Assembly: GCF_022539505.1 (NCBI RefSeq)
Contig: NC_061508.1
Coordinates: 36,884,256 to 36,948,255, forward strand
From: Lolium rigidum
Lineage: Eukaryota > Streptophyta > Magnoliopsida > Poales > Poaceae
DNA: 64,000 nt
Direction: 5' to 3'
Each line of letters starts with the position of its first letter. Position 1 is the stretch's first letter. Under the pieces are notes generated by a model. That model searched no databases and was not told the DNA's origin. It worked only from the letters and a program-made list of their open reading frames with translations. The position numbers and the translations under genes are program-made. Of this stretch, positions 23,801 through 35,450 are shown one piece after another.

Positions 23801-24591
23801 TGGGATGGAGATTCTCCTACAGAAGATGGCTGACTCCTGATCTCATCATTCAGGAGGCTGGGTTGCTTCAGTTGATGAATCAAGTTAACTTGACTCAGGA
23901 AAGTGACACCCCCAGATGGAAATGGTCAAAAAATGGCTGCTTTACTGTGAAATCAGTATACAGACAGATAAGTGGAAGTGGTAGGGACAGATCCTTTAAA
24001 CATTTATGGAAGAGCAAAATCCCCCTCAAAATCAAAATCTGGCTTTGGCTGATTTGGCATAATGCAATTGCTACCAAGGACAATCTCCTCAAACGAAATT
24101 GGTCAGGGAACCCCAACTGCCAGTTCTGTAATGAACAAGAGACCATTTCTCATCTCTTCTTTGGTTGCTCTGCAGCCAAATTTGTCTGGACTGCAGTGGC
24201 TACTACTGTCAAATCTCCCACTCGACCTGGGAGTTTCTCCCAATTCTTTTGGTGGTTCCCCCAATTTGCTCCTGTTAGTCGCAACACCCAGATAGCTGGT
24301 TTGGCAGCTATCTGCTGGGCTATCTGGAAAACTAGAAATAAAGCCTGTTTTGAGCGAAAGATGATTAGCTCTCCTTTTGATCTAATCAGCTACGCTGCTG
24401 TTTTCATGAATTATTGGGCAGGTTTACATGGAGAACAGGATGCATCCGATCTTAGGGCTGGTGCTGACGGACTCTTACGCCTAGCTGAGGTAGCTGGAGT
24501 TAGATCCTCTGGAAATGGTGGTCGGGATGATCTTCTGCGTTTGGAGGATAATAGAACTGGAGAAGATGCAAATGATGATGCTGTTGCTTGA
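20871..24591 (+). pseudogene. LINE ORF2 (endonuclease and reverse transcriptase), frameshifted
   Basis: ORF2 would nick target DNA and reverse-transcribe the LINE RNA there. The ATG at 20871 overlaps the ORF1 stop (ATGA). The endonuclease shows MNCRGVG near the start, GLRET at about 20965, GGDFNI at about 21285 and SDHNPLIL at about 21537. The RT shows FRPICLLQVFFKIVTKTL, FIKGRYISDGVMLLQE, LKIDFEKAYDKVNW, GVRQGDPFAPFLF and the catalytic YADD at about 22940. A zf-RVT region follows (LWKSKIPLKIKIWLWLIWH, CQFCNEQETISHLFFGC) at about 24000-24165. Frame changes near 20957, 21150, 21700, 22100 and 22720 break it. No RNase H follows. Confidence 0.92.
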
Positions 24592-24932
24592 TTGCCCCTA
24601 GAGATTATGCTTGTAGTCGGTTCCTTTTGGTCGAAGTTGTTAGCCTGTTAAAACTTTCTGTTGGTTCTGTAATTCCCCTTAAAACGCTAGCATTAGGCGG
24701 CGATCCTCCGCTTTTTGTTTCTGTTGTTTCGTGAACGCTGTTGTATTTTCGTTATCTCCTTTGATAATGAAAATTCGATCCATTGGATCGTTTGGAAAAA
24801 AAAAAAAAAAGCTTCCTGATCATCAACAAGCCTGATGTGGCCGCGGGTCCGTATGTTCGTCGGCAATTTCCGTTGCAAAGTAGTAATCAGGAAGGTTCAC
24901 GGCAAATAGTAGATACATATCCATCATCGTAG

Positions 24933-26022
24933 ATGTCATACGATCAGAAAACGTTTCGTGCGGATCGGAGATCGTCCGCGCTTTTCTTCTACGTGCGTGA
25001 AGAAAAACCGGTCGCTTGTGCAGAGGAGGCGCTCACGCGCGCGCATAGTAGCTCGGGAGGAGGGAGCCGTGACGAGCAGAGTTACAGGAGGTCGTCTGGC
25101 AAAGGAGGGCCGGCGGCCAGCGAGCTCCTGCGAGAGAGGTGAGACGAGAGATGAGAGGAGCGAGCTAGGCCTGCTAGGGAAGGAGAGAGAGTCGGGTGTT
25201 CAGAGCGGCAACACAGAGTGAGGAGGAGCGATAGGTGCGGAGGTTGGGTTCCAAGCTTCGGCCCAGAAGGAGGCGCTGCTCGGCGCCCATCGCTGCCGCC
25301 ACGCATGCCTAGGACGCGCCATCAAATCTGAAGCAGACCACGTTGCTGGTTGCAGTTTAAATGCACTAATCTGAATTTTTCTGGAGCTTCAAACCTGAAG
25401 CAGAGCACGTTGTTCATTGCAGTGTACATGCGCATGGCATGGGCGTTGTCGCGTGGAGACGACTGTATTGCAAATCTGTACAAAACTGATCAAAACTAAT
25501 AAGCAATTGATCAGGGACCGGTAGATGTGGCATGCAAAGTTGTGTAGTTCTTCTGCATGCCAGCTGACCAAACATGTTGAATTGACTCAGTTTAGTGAAA
25601 CCAGCGGAAAAGTCTTGCTACAATGAGTACCAACAAATTCTTCATTATCTAGGACATTCGACTGCTGTCAGTACTGATTTATGTAACATTGCTGAGTCAT
25701 TTGTACATATTTGTTCATATCTCCTTGCCTCGTGTTTCAGATCTCACCCATGCAAAAAAAATATCTACAAATAAAAGGTACATTATAATTGGTCTACGAT
25801 TTAGACTATATGGCAGAAAAGTTACATCTACTTATGAAACAAAAAGTGCCGGTGATTTGGAAAAAATGACATCATTCTTATCTGTTTGTGATCACATTAT
25901 AATTATAATAAGATATCATACATTCGCAGGCATTTCTACTAGACCATGTGTGCTCGTATGAAATTCTTGTAATATTTTCAAAAGGTCAAAACATATTAGT
26001 TTTGTAGTATTATCAGTGTGGT
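24933..26022. other. Uncharacterised; likely body of a Helitron
   Basis: There is a GC-rich stretch to about 25330 with overlapping open frames on both strands but no recognised domains, then AT-rich sequence. A recurring phrase, CTGAAGCAGA.CACGTTG, occurs at about 25330 and again near 25395. If the 3' terminus at 26051 is that of a Helitron, part of this is its body; I could not locate a 5' TC end. Confidence 0.35.
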
Positions 26023-26051
26023 TCCGTAGCGAAGCACGGGCATTGTGCTAG
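26023..26051 (+). mobile_element. Helitron 3' terminus
   Basis: CCGTAGCGAAGCACGG can form a bulged hairpin, followed by GCATTGTG and CTAG at 26048-26051, then T. This is the hairpin plus CTRR end with insertion before T that defines Helitrons, and this wording is common at grass Helitron ends. The 5' end is not found. Confidence 0.6.
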
Positions 26052-27014
26052 TATAAAATAATGTGTCGATAATGGTGACTGAAACTCTTCTTTGTGGATC
26101 AGTTTCCTTCTCGCCCACCAGATAGCCCACAAGGTTACCAGGACTTCAACAAATCGACTCTGGGCGAGCAACTTATTGAGGGATAATAGCCACAATTTAG
26201 GATCACAATTTCATCACCAAAGATTGACCAGGTTGCATCATCGTCCTTTAAGGTCCACAAGCTTTTTCGCCATGTTACACTCCAGCAAGGAGTGTCTCTA
26301 ATTGTCATCCATTACATTGCACATCGTACATACAAGAGTCGTGGTTGTATTCCTATGAGCTCGAATAGTTCCTATTGGGAGGGAAAATTTTGCCAAACGC
26401 CATGCAAAGATACTTAATTTGGAAGGTACGTTAACCTTCGATAGCTTCTTCTATTGTTGCATCTCCTCCTCTGTTGCATTCGAAGCTTCCGATCTTCCCT
26501 CCAAGTAATTTTCACTCCTCCGCTTAGTCTCCATGATCATCTTATATGCAAACCGTACCGAGAAAAAATCTAATCGAATATAATGTCAAGCCCAAAAGTC
26601 CCGTTGCTGTATCTGCTTGATCTCCTAAACGTCCATTGGAAGGAAAAGTGATTGTAAACTTTCATTTTTCCCCATCTCCTATTAGCCGAGCAAATGAGAT
26701 ATGACACGAACTCCATAACCTCTCGATCATCATCATTGATATAGCAAATTGGCCTTAAGTTGCGATCATGTAGGATCCAATTCTTAGTTCATATTTGTAT
26801 TTCAGAGTGGTCTCCAATACGTTTGATTATCCCCAATTTGAGGATTTCTCTCCCTTCACATAGTGATTGCGAGATCGGATGGGTTTGATCCAATATCCAC
26901 ACTGAAAACGTTCTCTCTAGGATGTAACTTTGTATTTCTTCCAAAGCCCCACTCCTCATCGCATGAAAGAGGTAGGGGAATTGGGGGCCTCTGCCTTATA
27001 CCATGAATATGTTT

Positions 27015-28464
27015 TTTTTAAGATAAAAGGCCAAAGGCCGACGTTAAATTAATAACACCCTTAACGATGAAACAGGTACAAGATGTTGAACCCAACTTAC
27101 AAGGTAGAACTGCAAACACATACACACATAACTAGGGCCACACAGGGTAACAACCACCGGAAACATGAACAGCCGGCACGACTATTACAGCCTACGGAGA
27201 GAAAGAGCAGACGAAAGGCGGGATATGTTGTCGAGCCGGTGAAACCAACAACCACTGCAACCGACGAGACAGCACCACCATCACAGATGCCACCAAAGGC
27301 CGGTCACCACCAGGAATCAACCGATACAGCTCACAAACCGACGAGAATCACCGAGGACGCGCCCAACAAGAAACACCGCGGATGCAGCACACGAATCAAG
27401 CTTTGCCGATGAGGGGGGCAAAATGGGAACCTCCGCCACCCGAGCAATGGATAGCCGCACGGCGTGGTAACTCCAAGGTGGCATCTTCAAGAAGATCACG
27501 ACACAGGAGTGCCGCTGCCACCCGATCTGAGGATCTTGGATTTTCACCCAGAGTATGTGGATAGACTAAGTGCCGCCACAACGATGCCTTCAAGAAGGGA
27601 GCGGTGTCCACGAACACCGGCGTCGTGGCCCAAAGGGCAAGGGTTTCCCCCGGCGAAAATCACTCAGCCGTCCCCACCGGATAGCGACCGTCGCCGAAGC
27701 AACCACCGTACCATTACCACCCCACTTGGCTTGCCGGTTCCACGCCGTCCACACGAACGAGGAGACCGACCAGCACCAGAGCCCCTGGCACGCCCGCCAA
27801 TCAACAAGGCTCCAACCGTCCAGGGCCGCCACCCTGGGTACCAGGCACACAACACCAACGAACCAAGACAAACTGGAGGTCACCGAGGGGTCCTGGAAGA
27901 CCAGAGAGGCGCCGGAGCAGGGATCTCTTTGCAGATCGACATCCAGCAACCCCCATGGTTGCCTTCGTCATAGATCTGGGGCAGAGGTGATGGGCACGCA
28001 GGGAACGGGGCCCCTGCCCTGGCCTGAAATCGCGGCGGCCACCGGCCGCACTACCCCTCCCTGCCGAGGTCCCAGCTTCAAGCCGCACACGCCCCAACGA
28101 CGGAGAAGAACTGAAGCCTCAGCCAGATCGGCGCGCCTGCCCGCGCCACCCGTCGTCATCGCCGCACCGGAGCGCCACCACCACGGCGAGCACGCCCTGC
28201 ACACGGGGCCTCCACACCGCCGCCAGGCAGCCGCGCTGCCGCGCCCTTCGAATAGCACGGTGTCCCCGACGACTACTCCGGCCCGCGCCGCCATCACTGC
28301 TCGAGGAGGAAGGAGAGTCCCCGACGCCACCTACGCCCCGGGGCTTTGCCCGACGGCGGCGACGAGGGAAGGGAGGAGGATGGGGAGGACCGGCAGCCGC
28401 GCGAGCTAGGGTTCCGCCCTGCCGCTCGCTGGAGCGGGCATGACGAAACGCTATCTTTCCTCCA
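27015..28464 (-). mobile_element. GC-rich retroposon, minus strand, 1.45 kb
   Basis: It begins on the plus strand with a T run (the A tail on minus) followed by AAGATAAAAGGCCAAAGGCC, and ends before a repeat of AATATGTTT (27006-27014 and 28465-28473), a probable 9-bp target duplication. The body (27080-28430) is GC-rich with overlapping frames on both strands and no recognisable domain. Removing it restores the continuity of the fossil LINE's RT box, which supports the boundaries. Confidence 0.7.
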
Positions 28465-28831
28465 AATATGTTTAAATTCATTACTCCAATATCTATTGAA
28501 AAGTACAGAAAATGTAAGAAGTGAGTCTACCTTACTTGGTTAGTTAAGTGGATATATTTTCCAGCCATCCAGATTCAAGTCTTCATGGACATAAATTTAA
28601 ATTCTTATTATTAAAAAAAAACACTATAGGGGTTTTCCCTACCATATTCCATTTAAGAAATGCAGAAAATGCAACATTGATTGTACCTCTCTCATCACCG
28701 TCTCCACAAACCTTGATGAGAAACCCATCTTCTACATTACCGCTTTAAGATAATCCCACTCCAATCAATCGTAAGCCTTCCTCATATCCAACTCGAGTGG
28801 AACATGTGCATTCTTCATACTCCTATTATGC

Positions 28832-29221
28832 TTAGTGCAAGCATACGTACAATGTTATCACATTATCAGTAATCATACGGCCAAGAACAAAAGTTGATTG
28901 TTCTTCTGAAACTATCTCAGGAAGAATTTTCTTCAAGCGGTTAGCAAGCACCTTCGATGCAATCTGGAAGATCACATTGCATGAGCATATTGGCCTGAAT
29001 TCAGAGAGAGAAGTGCGGTTTAGTATCTTGGGAATGACAATAATGAAAACCTTGTTAATATCCTCTATAGAATTTTCTCCGTTGAGCAGCTGATTACAAA
29101 TCTGTGTTGAATCCTCACCACACAGATTCCAATGCTTCTGCAAGAAAATGGCCGTGAAGGCATCCGGATGCGGTTCCTTTGTAGGGAACATATTAAAAAG
29201 AGCCACCTTCACTTCATCCAC
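28832..29221 (-). pseudogene. LINE RT N-terminal fragment
   Basis: The 129-codon open frame carries FPTKEPHPDAFTAIFLQKHW, IPKILNRTSLSEFRPICSC, KVLANRLKKILPEIVSEEQ and FVLGRMITDN, the RT fingers region of plant LINEs. It is the best-preserved part of the fossil LINE and ends at a stop after LYVCLH. Confidence 0.85.
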
Positions 29222-29399
29222 CGAATATGGTGAATTGATTTACCTATGCATCTCCCTTGTTACCGTCTTCGGAACATGAGATAACACCTCATCAATACCC
29301 AATGGTGACATCTGTACCGAGGACTGAGCCATCTTAGTGTGCTAGGCTGCTTTCTTCTGTGATGAACTTGTTGGATTCATGTTGACAGTGGCCGCAACG

Positions 29400-31207
29400 T
29401 TGTTGTCTTAATAAATTAGCAAAAAATGAAGTCTAAACTTTCAGTTACCATAACAACTTAACAGACTTTGTTATGATGTTATTGCATGAAGGATTCCCAT
29501 ACACTGGTTTGTTTCTTCTTGGTATAATTGATCCTCCAATATATGAAAAGACTATGCTCGGGTCATTCCTCAAACATAAAAATCCTAAAACTCAAAAAAG
29601 TTGTTGGCCAAAAATAAATAATGTTTACAAATTTCAGGTTTCACCTCGTCATTACAGTATCGAAAATGAGCATGCAGAAAACAAAAGTTCAGTACATGTT
29701 GAGTGGGAAACAAACGACAACAATCAAGGGGTCTAAGAAAACCAACAAAATGCAACAGAAAATTCAGACCCAAAGACAAGATCTGAGGTTTACCATGATG
29801 GCGCATTCACGAGCACAGAAGGAGGACATTACTGAAGAAGATATGCATATTTTCTGTCAAATGAGAAGTGAGCTGGGAACAAAATGGAGGAAAATACAAA
29901 CAATGACAGCAGAAGCCGTCGATATAGGCTGACAATTTCTATCCTCCTGTCCAGTCCATCGACCAGCCACTAACCGCCCTACTACTAACATCAGCGAAAT
30001 CTTACAGACTACTTAAAAAAACATAAATCAGACAAAGGCACTAAGCTCATGACAAATATATATAGAAGGTCCCATAGACCGTGCAATAATGAACTCCTAG
30101 GAAAAAATAGTAGATCTCCTTACATGTCAGAGAAGCATCACTTGCTAACAAGAAAAGCAATAGACAAATGTGTTGGGACATTGATCGAAGCAGTGAGAAA
30201 CTGAATATGCACTCAGCACCTACTGTGAAACACCTTGATACACAGCAACACAAATTCAGAAGCCACCTCTCAGACTAAAACTGCTCTCCCTCAGTCCATC
30301 AAACAAGCAACCGAAAAGCCATATTACTAACAGCAGCAACAAAACCACCATGACCTTACTGGATACTAAGTTAATGAATTCAGGTTTGAATAGGGATGGC
30401 TAAAAACACTAGACAAAATTGGGGGGAAATAATAGATGAGGATCACCACACGAAAAAGTTCCCCAATCTAGAATTCCCGTTCCCTCCCCACCTAAGAACA
30501 AGCACCATATACACCCAGATCCGCGCGCAATCCTACAAGTAAACAATGAGAGGCGCACATAGAGCGACTCAAATGAAAGTACCAACCCAACAAAAACGAC
30601 ACTTACCCGTGCAGCCAGCGATGCAACCTCCTGCCTCCTCCTCGAAATAGTGGTCGCTCGCTTGAAGCTTCGACATGGAAGAACTCAACTCCTCTGCCTC
30701 CACGAAATCCCATCCTTCTCTCGAAACAGAATCTCATGACTCGGACTCATCCCGCCTACTCGCTCTGATGTCCTTCCCAAAATCACCTACGCCGTGGAAG
30801 AGCCCTACCCTCCCACCTTAGAAGAGACCCCCCCCCCCCCCCGACACACACATTCATCATGTGGCAGAGACGGAGGGGAAGTGAATGCAAACCTGATGAC
30901 AAAGCCGCACAGACCCTAAACTCAAAAACTAACCGGGAACTAAAGAACCGCACAACAATACAGAACCAACAAATAGAAAATGTGAATAAAAACCATACAA
31001 CTCTCGGATGGGAAAAAAATGTACGCCAAGATTCGTGACGCATACAAAAATGAGGGGACAAGGATCTTACTTGAAGCGAATTGAGTTTTCATCTAGCTGA
31101 AAATTAGAAAAGGTGAAAACCAAAGGTGCTCGTAGTTTTCAGCCACCACAGACACAATTTGGGTCGGCACCATACATAAAAGACACAAATACCATCAGAT
31201 AGATTTA
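29400..31207. repeat. Distal part of array unit 1
   Basis: 29410-30110 aligns with 35540-36250 (unit 2) and 41690-42310 (unit 3), e.g. TTCAGTTACCATAACAACTTA and CCTCCAATATATGAAAAGAC. It lacks the Harbinger element: the sequence passes from AATAGTAGATCTCC straight to TTACATG. No gene is recognised; a short conserved frame (GFPYTGLFLLGIIDPPIYE) recurs in three units but has stops in all. There is a C run of about 16 at about 30827-30842. The rest, to 31207, is featureless. Confidence 0.6.
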
Positions 31208-31270
31208 GATCTTAGAATGTGACGGTGGCAAGGGGCCAGAACGATGCGGCGCGCGAGCACTTGACACCAG
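31208..31270 (-). pseudogene. 3' remnant of a fifth array gene
   Basis: The minus strand reads CSRAASFWPLATVTF and a stop, matching the C-terminal CSRAASFGPVVTVGF of copy 1. Nothing 5' of it is recognisable. It shows that at least one further copy existed between copies 1 and 2, with the copy 1 type of C-terminus. Confidence 0.65.
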
Positions 31271-31914
31271 AGATTAGGATGTAAGCATAGCGGCGTCCAG
31301 CAAGCCCACTTACGCCGCTGGCAAACAAATATGTTTATGACCATCGCCGCGAGCCATTGCAGCTAAAACCAGCTACTATGTGTGAAAAAACAGTTCTTAA
31401 CCTTCTCTCTCCTTCTCTTGAACCTGGTTCGGTACATAGTAGGAAATCGATTTCTATAGTCTGACACAAGATGCGGCTCAACAAATTGATTCGCTTTACT
31501 CATGCAAAAGTGGGATTAGTAACACAAGAAGCACCAGTCACATGGCCAAAGCATTGAAAATTCCGCATGCAGCTAAAAACACACGTTGAGGATGCTGATC
31601 AATCCATGTTAGCCCCCGGTTCTGCTAGTAGTATTAGGGAGAGCTTAGCGTAGAGCCATAGCGTAAGCCGTATTACATTAGTGAGTGTACTCACGAGCGT
31701 ACGAATTAGTTACCACGGCTCTCTTCTAAAAAGGAAAACAATTGCAGCGGAGTAGGAAGAGCGTTGGCCCGCTCGAGTAGAATGACCACCCTGGGAACGA
31801 GTGAGACTCGATAGAACATGAAACGGCACGGCGGCGCTATTTAACCACTGAAATCAGCCAGGAACATTACATGGCTGTCGCAAGACCCACTTGATCGAGA
31901 TGCAGCCGAAGCGG
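31271..31914. other. Left flank of copy 2, no gene
   Basis: From about 31685 (TACTCACGAGCGTACGAATT) it aligns with the left flanks of copies 3 and 4 (37420-37652 and 43495-43727) with scattered substitutions and small indels. Before that no homology or gene was seen. Confidence 0.6.
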
Positions 31915-32262
31915 CTACATCCGCAAAGCCAAGCGGACGGATGAACCGGAGGGGTTGGGGGTGGTGAGGAGAGCTACGCCATCGTTGAGCTCGCGGAGAG
32001 CCTTGGAGTAGCTGGCGTGCAGCCGCCGCAGCGTCCGACGGTACAGCGCAGCGAGCCACCGCAATCGCACCCGCCGCAGCGCGCCCAAGAACCTCCGTCT
32101 CTGTGGCCCTCCTCCTCCACCGCCGCCGCCTCCTTCGCCGCCCAGCCTCGCCACTGCCATCCTCTTCCTACGTCCGCCGCTCGCGGCCGCCGCCGACTCG
32201 GCCCTCCGCCGCCGCGGCACGCGGAAGAGCATGGCCCTCCTCGCCGCCCCAGCGTCCACCAT
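31915..32262 (-). CDS. Small arginine-rich protein, array copy 2 (115 aa)
   Basis: Intronless; ATG at 32262-32260, stop at 31915. The N-terminus MVDAGAARRAMLFRVPRRRR leads to an alanine/arginine segment, a long glycine run, and the basic helix QRRRFLGALRRVRLRWLAALYRR, then TLRRLHASYSKALREL and a C-terminus ending SSVRLALRM. The net charge is strongly positive. There is no targeting signal that I can see; nuclear or nucleic-acid association would be a guess from composition. It is the parental type for the 5' part of copy 3. The open frame is retained despite 75% divergence from copy 1, which argues that the family is or was functional. Family unknown. Confidence 0.65.
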   Translation of the reverse strand: MVDAGAARRAMLFRVPRRRRAESAAAASGGRRKRMAVARLGGEGGGGGGGGGPQRRRFLGALRRVRLRWLAALYRRTLRRLHASYSKALRELNDGVALLTTPNPSGSSVRLALRM

Positions 32263-32540
32263 GTCGACCGAGATGTATATGGAGAGTTAGTGAAGAAAGC
32301 CGATCCCTTTTTCTCGGTTGCTTCTCTTAATTTCCTTTCTCTCTGTTGCTTCTCTTTCTTTGCTACGAGAAGCAGCTATATATGCAGTCCATATGAGCTA
32401 GCTAGCTTTCGGCGTCCTCTAGCTATAGTGAGGTGCAGCCACGCTTAGCTAGCTTGCTCCGTCATTGTCTTATCTTCAAGGGTGCTATAGCTGTACTGAC
32501 TTTTGTAGAATATACTGTAGCATTGCCCGTCGTGACGTCC
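32263..32540 (-). promoter_or_regulatory. Promoter region of copy 2
   Basis: A TATATAT box is at 32377-32383, about 115 bp before the ATG. A block GTGAGGTGCAGCCACG at about 32429 is shared by copies 1-4 with few changes. TGACGT is at 32533-32538. A TTTCTTTCTC-type pyrimidine stretch lies between TATA and ATG. Confidence 0.5.
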
Positions 32541-33812
32541 ATCTATCAACGAGCAGGTGTTTAATCAGTCTTCCAGCCATCATATATTAATCAATTACTA
32601 CTATTAAATTAGTATCTCAATTATTGCGCTATATTAATAGTACATACAACTACTCCATATATTAAATAAGTACTCTCACCCAATTATTGCAGTAGGTAAT
32701 ATATCAACGTCGATTTATAACTAATACAAGTGATATAAGTAACTATATAAGTACTCTCACAATAAACATGCGCTAATCCATTGACTCATATTATTACATG
32801 TATGTGTGTATGTATAGGGTTAGATACAAAAATAGGTACTGCGTCCAAATAAGCAAAGCCTGTTATTTTTTTTTTTTGCATATAATTAAGCATAGCTTTG
32901 TTATATGACTGTCCATCCGAGCTAAATTAAGCTTCGAGCTTAACCATTCACAACTAATCATCATTGACTTGTCTATTTGTTAAGAGCATATATGCAAAGT
33001 GCTATTGTCTCGTCAATGGGTTGAGAACCCATATCGAGAAATTAAAATTGCACTAGAAACGTGGCGGTGCTGGCAAATTAAGAGTTCAAAAGAGTTCTCA
33101 CAAAGAAAAGAGTTAACTGAAGTTGACAAAAATTATCATAATAATTTTGTTCTTAGAAGATCCTCTAAGATACAGTTTGCCGGGCAAATAGTATTTGTAG
33201 AAAAGCTCCCTGGAAACAACCTAAGAGCATTACCCGAGACTTCCAAAAGTCAAATAACCATTCTCTAAAAAAAAGTAAAATAACTCAATATATATATTTT
33301 CAAGAAGTCTTCCCTATATATAGAAAAATCATTTTATCTCATGTTAGTTGCCTTAACGTCGTACCATACCCTAATTCAATCGTACCACCCTTCTTCATCT
33401 CATGAAGCACCACATTGATATGGTTAAGAGACTAGGCAAAGTGAACCCAAAAAGGTAGGAACGTGTAACTATAACCTCAAAGTTTGTGGACCAAAAGAAT
33501 GTGTAGACTTAGACAATCAAAGGAATTCTATTATATTTCCACCTCAAGAAATAAACATGCATATCTTTGTATTAAAAGAGAACAAAAAAGTGTACATTTG
33601 TAATGATATAAAATAAAGCTAGGATTTTTAAATCAACCAAACCATTAAAAACATTTTGATAGGAATATACTGGTACAAACCTTACATAATAAAATACTCT
33701 CACACTAACTACAATCTTAATTACACTATTACTCATTTCCTTTCCACGAGTTTGTTCTTCTCTTATTAACTTCCTCAACTGCATATGTCAGCATATATTT
33801 TGTGTGATGTAT

Positions 33813-35002
33813 TTTTTTTTTGAACAAGAAGAGCCCCGAAGGCCCTGGATGCTTATATTAAATCCAAACAGTGGAGGTGTACATTATTACAGAGGACCCC
33901 ATAAGAAAGATAAAATAAAACATGAGTCCCCGATATATGTGGAGGAGCCCACGCTGAAAGATGTAAAAAGCAATTGGGTCCCTCCCTATCTCCTCTGCCG
34001 AGCCAGAGGTCAGCTGCACCGCCATCGAGCATCGCCGCGGGGACAAAACCACTAGATGCAATGTCGACGTTGGAAGCGGCCGCCGACTCGGAAGAAGGCC
34101 TCCGATGGAGGTTGATAGGATGTCGGAGCTCACCGGCGTTAACAAACGGCACGCAGCCGTCAGGATGAAGCTCGCCGAAATTTCTTCCAAGCTTCGGAAG
34201 GCCCATACAAATGAGCTATCACTAGCTCCTTCGATGCCGATTAGCCCACTCTCAATCACGACACTCCTGCCAAGGGTGGGAGAAGGCATGCAGAGATGAT
34301 TGGAGCAGCAAGAACTCACCACAAAATGGCTACCAAAGCCAGCACCGTCGTTGGCTTCTTCATCTTCCTCCTCGCCGCCACGGCCAGCCAGGTTGATGTC
34401 GAGGATGTCGAGGGCGCAACTTTGGAACCACCGGTGCTTATCGTTGAGGGGCTTGGCGGGAGGAGCACATGATTCTATCACCCACCTTAGGGGCTTGAAA
34501 TCGCAGCTCTTCGGCCATTCTCCGGTGCCGCACCAAGACACCAGTGAAAAGTAGCCCCTGCTCTTCTCCTGCAGTCCACCTTCCTCAATCCATCCTTCCC
34601 ACCCCTCACCACCGCGGCCGGCCAGCGGGAGGAGGACGAATAGAGAGAAGATGGAGGCCAAAGAAGGAGAGCATACCTTGGGCTTATTGACGGAGATCCA
34701 TGGGGGATGGACGAGCGCCGCCGTCTCCGACCGCCGGAGTTCCTTGGCGCGCCGCCAGCACCACCCTCCGCACCAGATCTTTCCCAGAAGATCTGGAGCA
34801 TGACTCCACGACCACGGCATCCCGCCGCGAACTCTAATCCTAGGCCTATATACATCACCGGCGCGTCCCCCTCCCCTCCGGCCGGCAGCGCCGCCGGAGA
34901 AGGGTCGGGTTCGGCCTGGTCTTCTCATGTCAACGGGCAGAAGAGGGGGTGGGGGCGGAGAGGGAGGACGAAGGGGAGAGCGGTTCATGAATCTAAATGG
35001 CA
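33813..35002 (-). mobile_element. GC-rich retroposon in unit 2
   Basis: A T run at 33813 (A tail on minus) is preceded by the target duplication TTTGTGTGATGTAT (33799-33812), repeated at 35003-35016. Unit 4 has this site once (about 58907-58920), the empty site. The body ends near its 5' side in GC-rich sequence. A 401-codon minus frame covers it (33858-35063) but starts in the flank, and in the sister copy it is broken by small indels, so I do not call it a gene. Confidence 0.85.
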
Positions 35003-35182
35003 TTTGTGTGATGTATAGGCCTAGACATACATTGAATGAGAGAACTTCCTCAACCACAAGCACCTTACATACTCGTCTTTGAGCATGAATGGAGCTAGAC
35101 TAATTCAAAGATATGTTGTGCATACCCAATAATTTTTGGAAAACCTTTTCACTACATATGGCCATGTATGCAAATATATAAT

Positions 35183-35450
35183 CACTACTAGGAAACAGCT
35201 TATCGGTGGTGGCACTACTATCACGCCACCGCTAACAGCTAGTAATAACGCACTAGGTGGTGCGCCACTAGTAATCGACATAGCAATGGCGCACTGCTAT
35301 TTGAGGTAAGAGTGTGCCATAACGAGGAGTGCAGTGTGCGCCACAGCAGAGTACAAGGTGCACCACTGCGAGGAGTACTAGGTGCGCCAAAGAAAACCAC
35401 ATGTGTGCGCCACAGGTTGTCGTACGAAAAGAACAAAAGGTTCACGTGGT
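35183..35450. mobile_element. CACTA fragment in unit 2
   Basis: CACTACTAGGAAACAGC is a CACTA-type terminus, followed by repeated GTGCGCCAC / GGTGCGCCAC motifs of the kind found in CACTA subterminal arrays. No opposite terminus was found, so the right limit is approximate. Unit 4 lacks it. Confidence 0.55.

Larger units (their letters stand above)
17533..24809 (+). mobile_element. L1-type LINE, 7.3 kb
   Basis: A 17-bp target duplication AGCTTCCTGATCATCAA lies at 17516-17532 and 24810-24826. The element ends with about 15 A, and it has ORF1 with a CCHC knuckle and ORF2 with endonuclease, reverse transcriptase and a zf-RVT region, the L1-type plant LINE arrangement. The 5' end is probably slightly truncated: an open frame with no ATG runs right up to 17533. 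Several frameshifts disable both ORFs, but the long open segments and sharp target duplication suggest a fairly young copy. Confidence 0.95.
17444..24932 (+). pseudogene. Short host ORF split by a LINE
   Basis: An ATG at 17444 opens a frame (MDASFAALAIRSQAPP) that runs into the LINE target site at 17532. Beyond the LINE the second copy of the target duplication continues in the same frame (KPDVAAGPYVRRQFPLQ) to a TAG at 24930-24932, about 65 codons in all. Only 17444-17532 and 24827-24932 belong to it. The frame across the empty site could be chance; I recognise no family. If real, the LINE has inactivated it. Confidence 0.4.
26052..29330 (-). mobile_element. Fossil LINE, minus strand, interrupted
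   Basis: Reading right to left there is an RT N-terminal region (28832-29221), then MRKAYD.LEWDYLKAV at about 28800-28740 (RT catalytic block with internal stops), then HGIRQ followed by a proline-rich stretch at about 27005-26960 (the GxRQGDPLSP box), and finally a zf-RVT end (VTLWAIWWARRKLIHKEEF) at about 26150-26070. The RT box is cut by a retroposon at 27015-28464, and the flanks join in the right order. It is heavily decayed with many stops. It is distinct from the LINE at 17533. Confidence 0.75.

Noticed and set aside
27464..28481. Genes in the GC-rich stretch 27.4-28.5 kb
   Set aside because: The stretch is enclosed by a retroposon's A tail and target duplication, and frames on both strands are equally open.
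29473..29736. Recurring short frame (GFPYTGLFLLGIIDPPIYE) suggestive of a P-type ATPase segment
   Set aside because: It is repeated in three units only because the units are duplicated; it has early stops in each and the resemblance is too short to support.
30824..30843. Long C run as a possible structural signal
   Set aside because: A single homopolymer with no conserved partner; likely slippage or sequencing noise. The G run at about 58196 was treated the same way.
33858..35063. 401-codon minus-strand open frame
   Set aside because: It starts in flanking DNA, runs through a retroposon to its A tail, has no domain resemblance, and is broken by small indels in the sister copy at 39552-40740.
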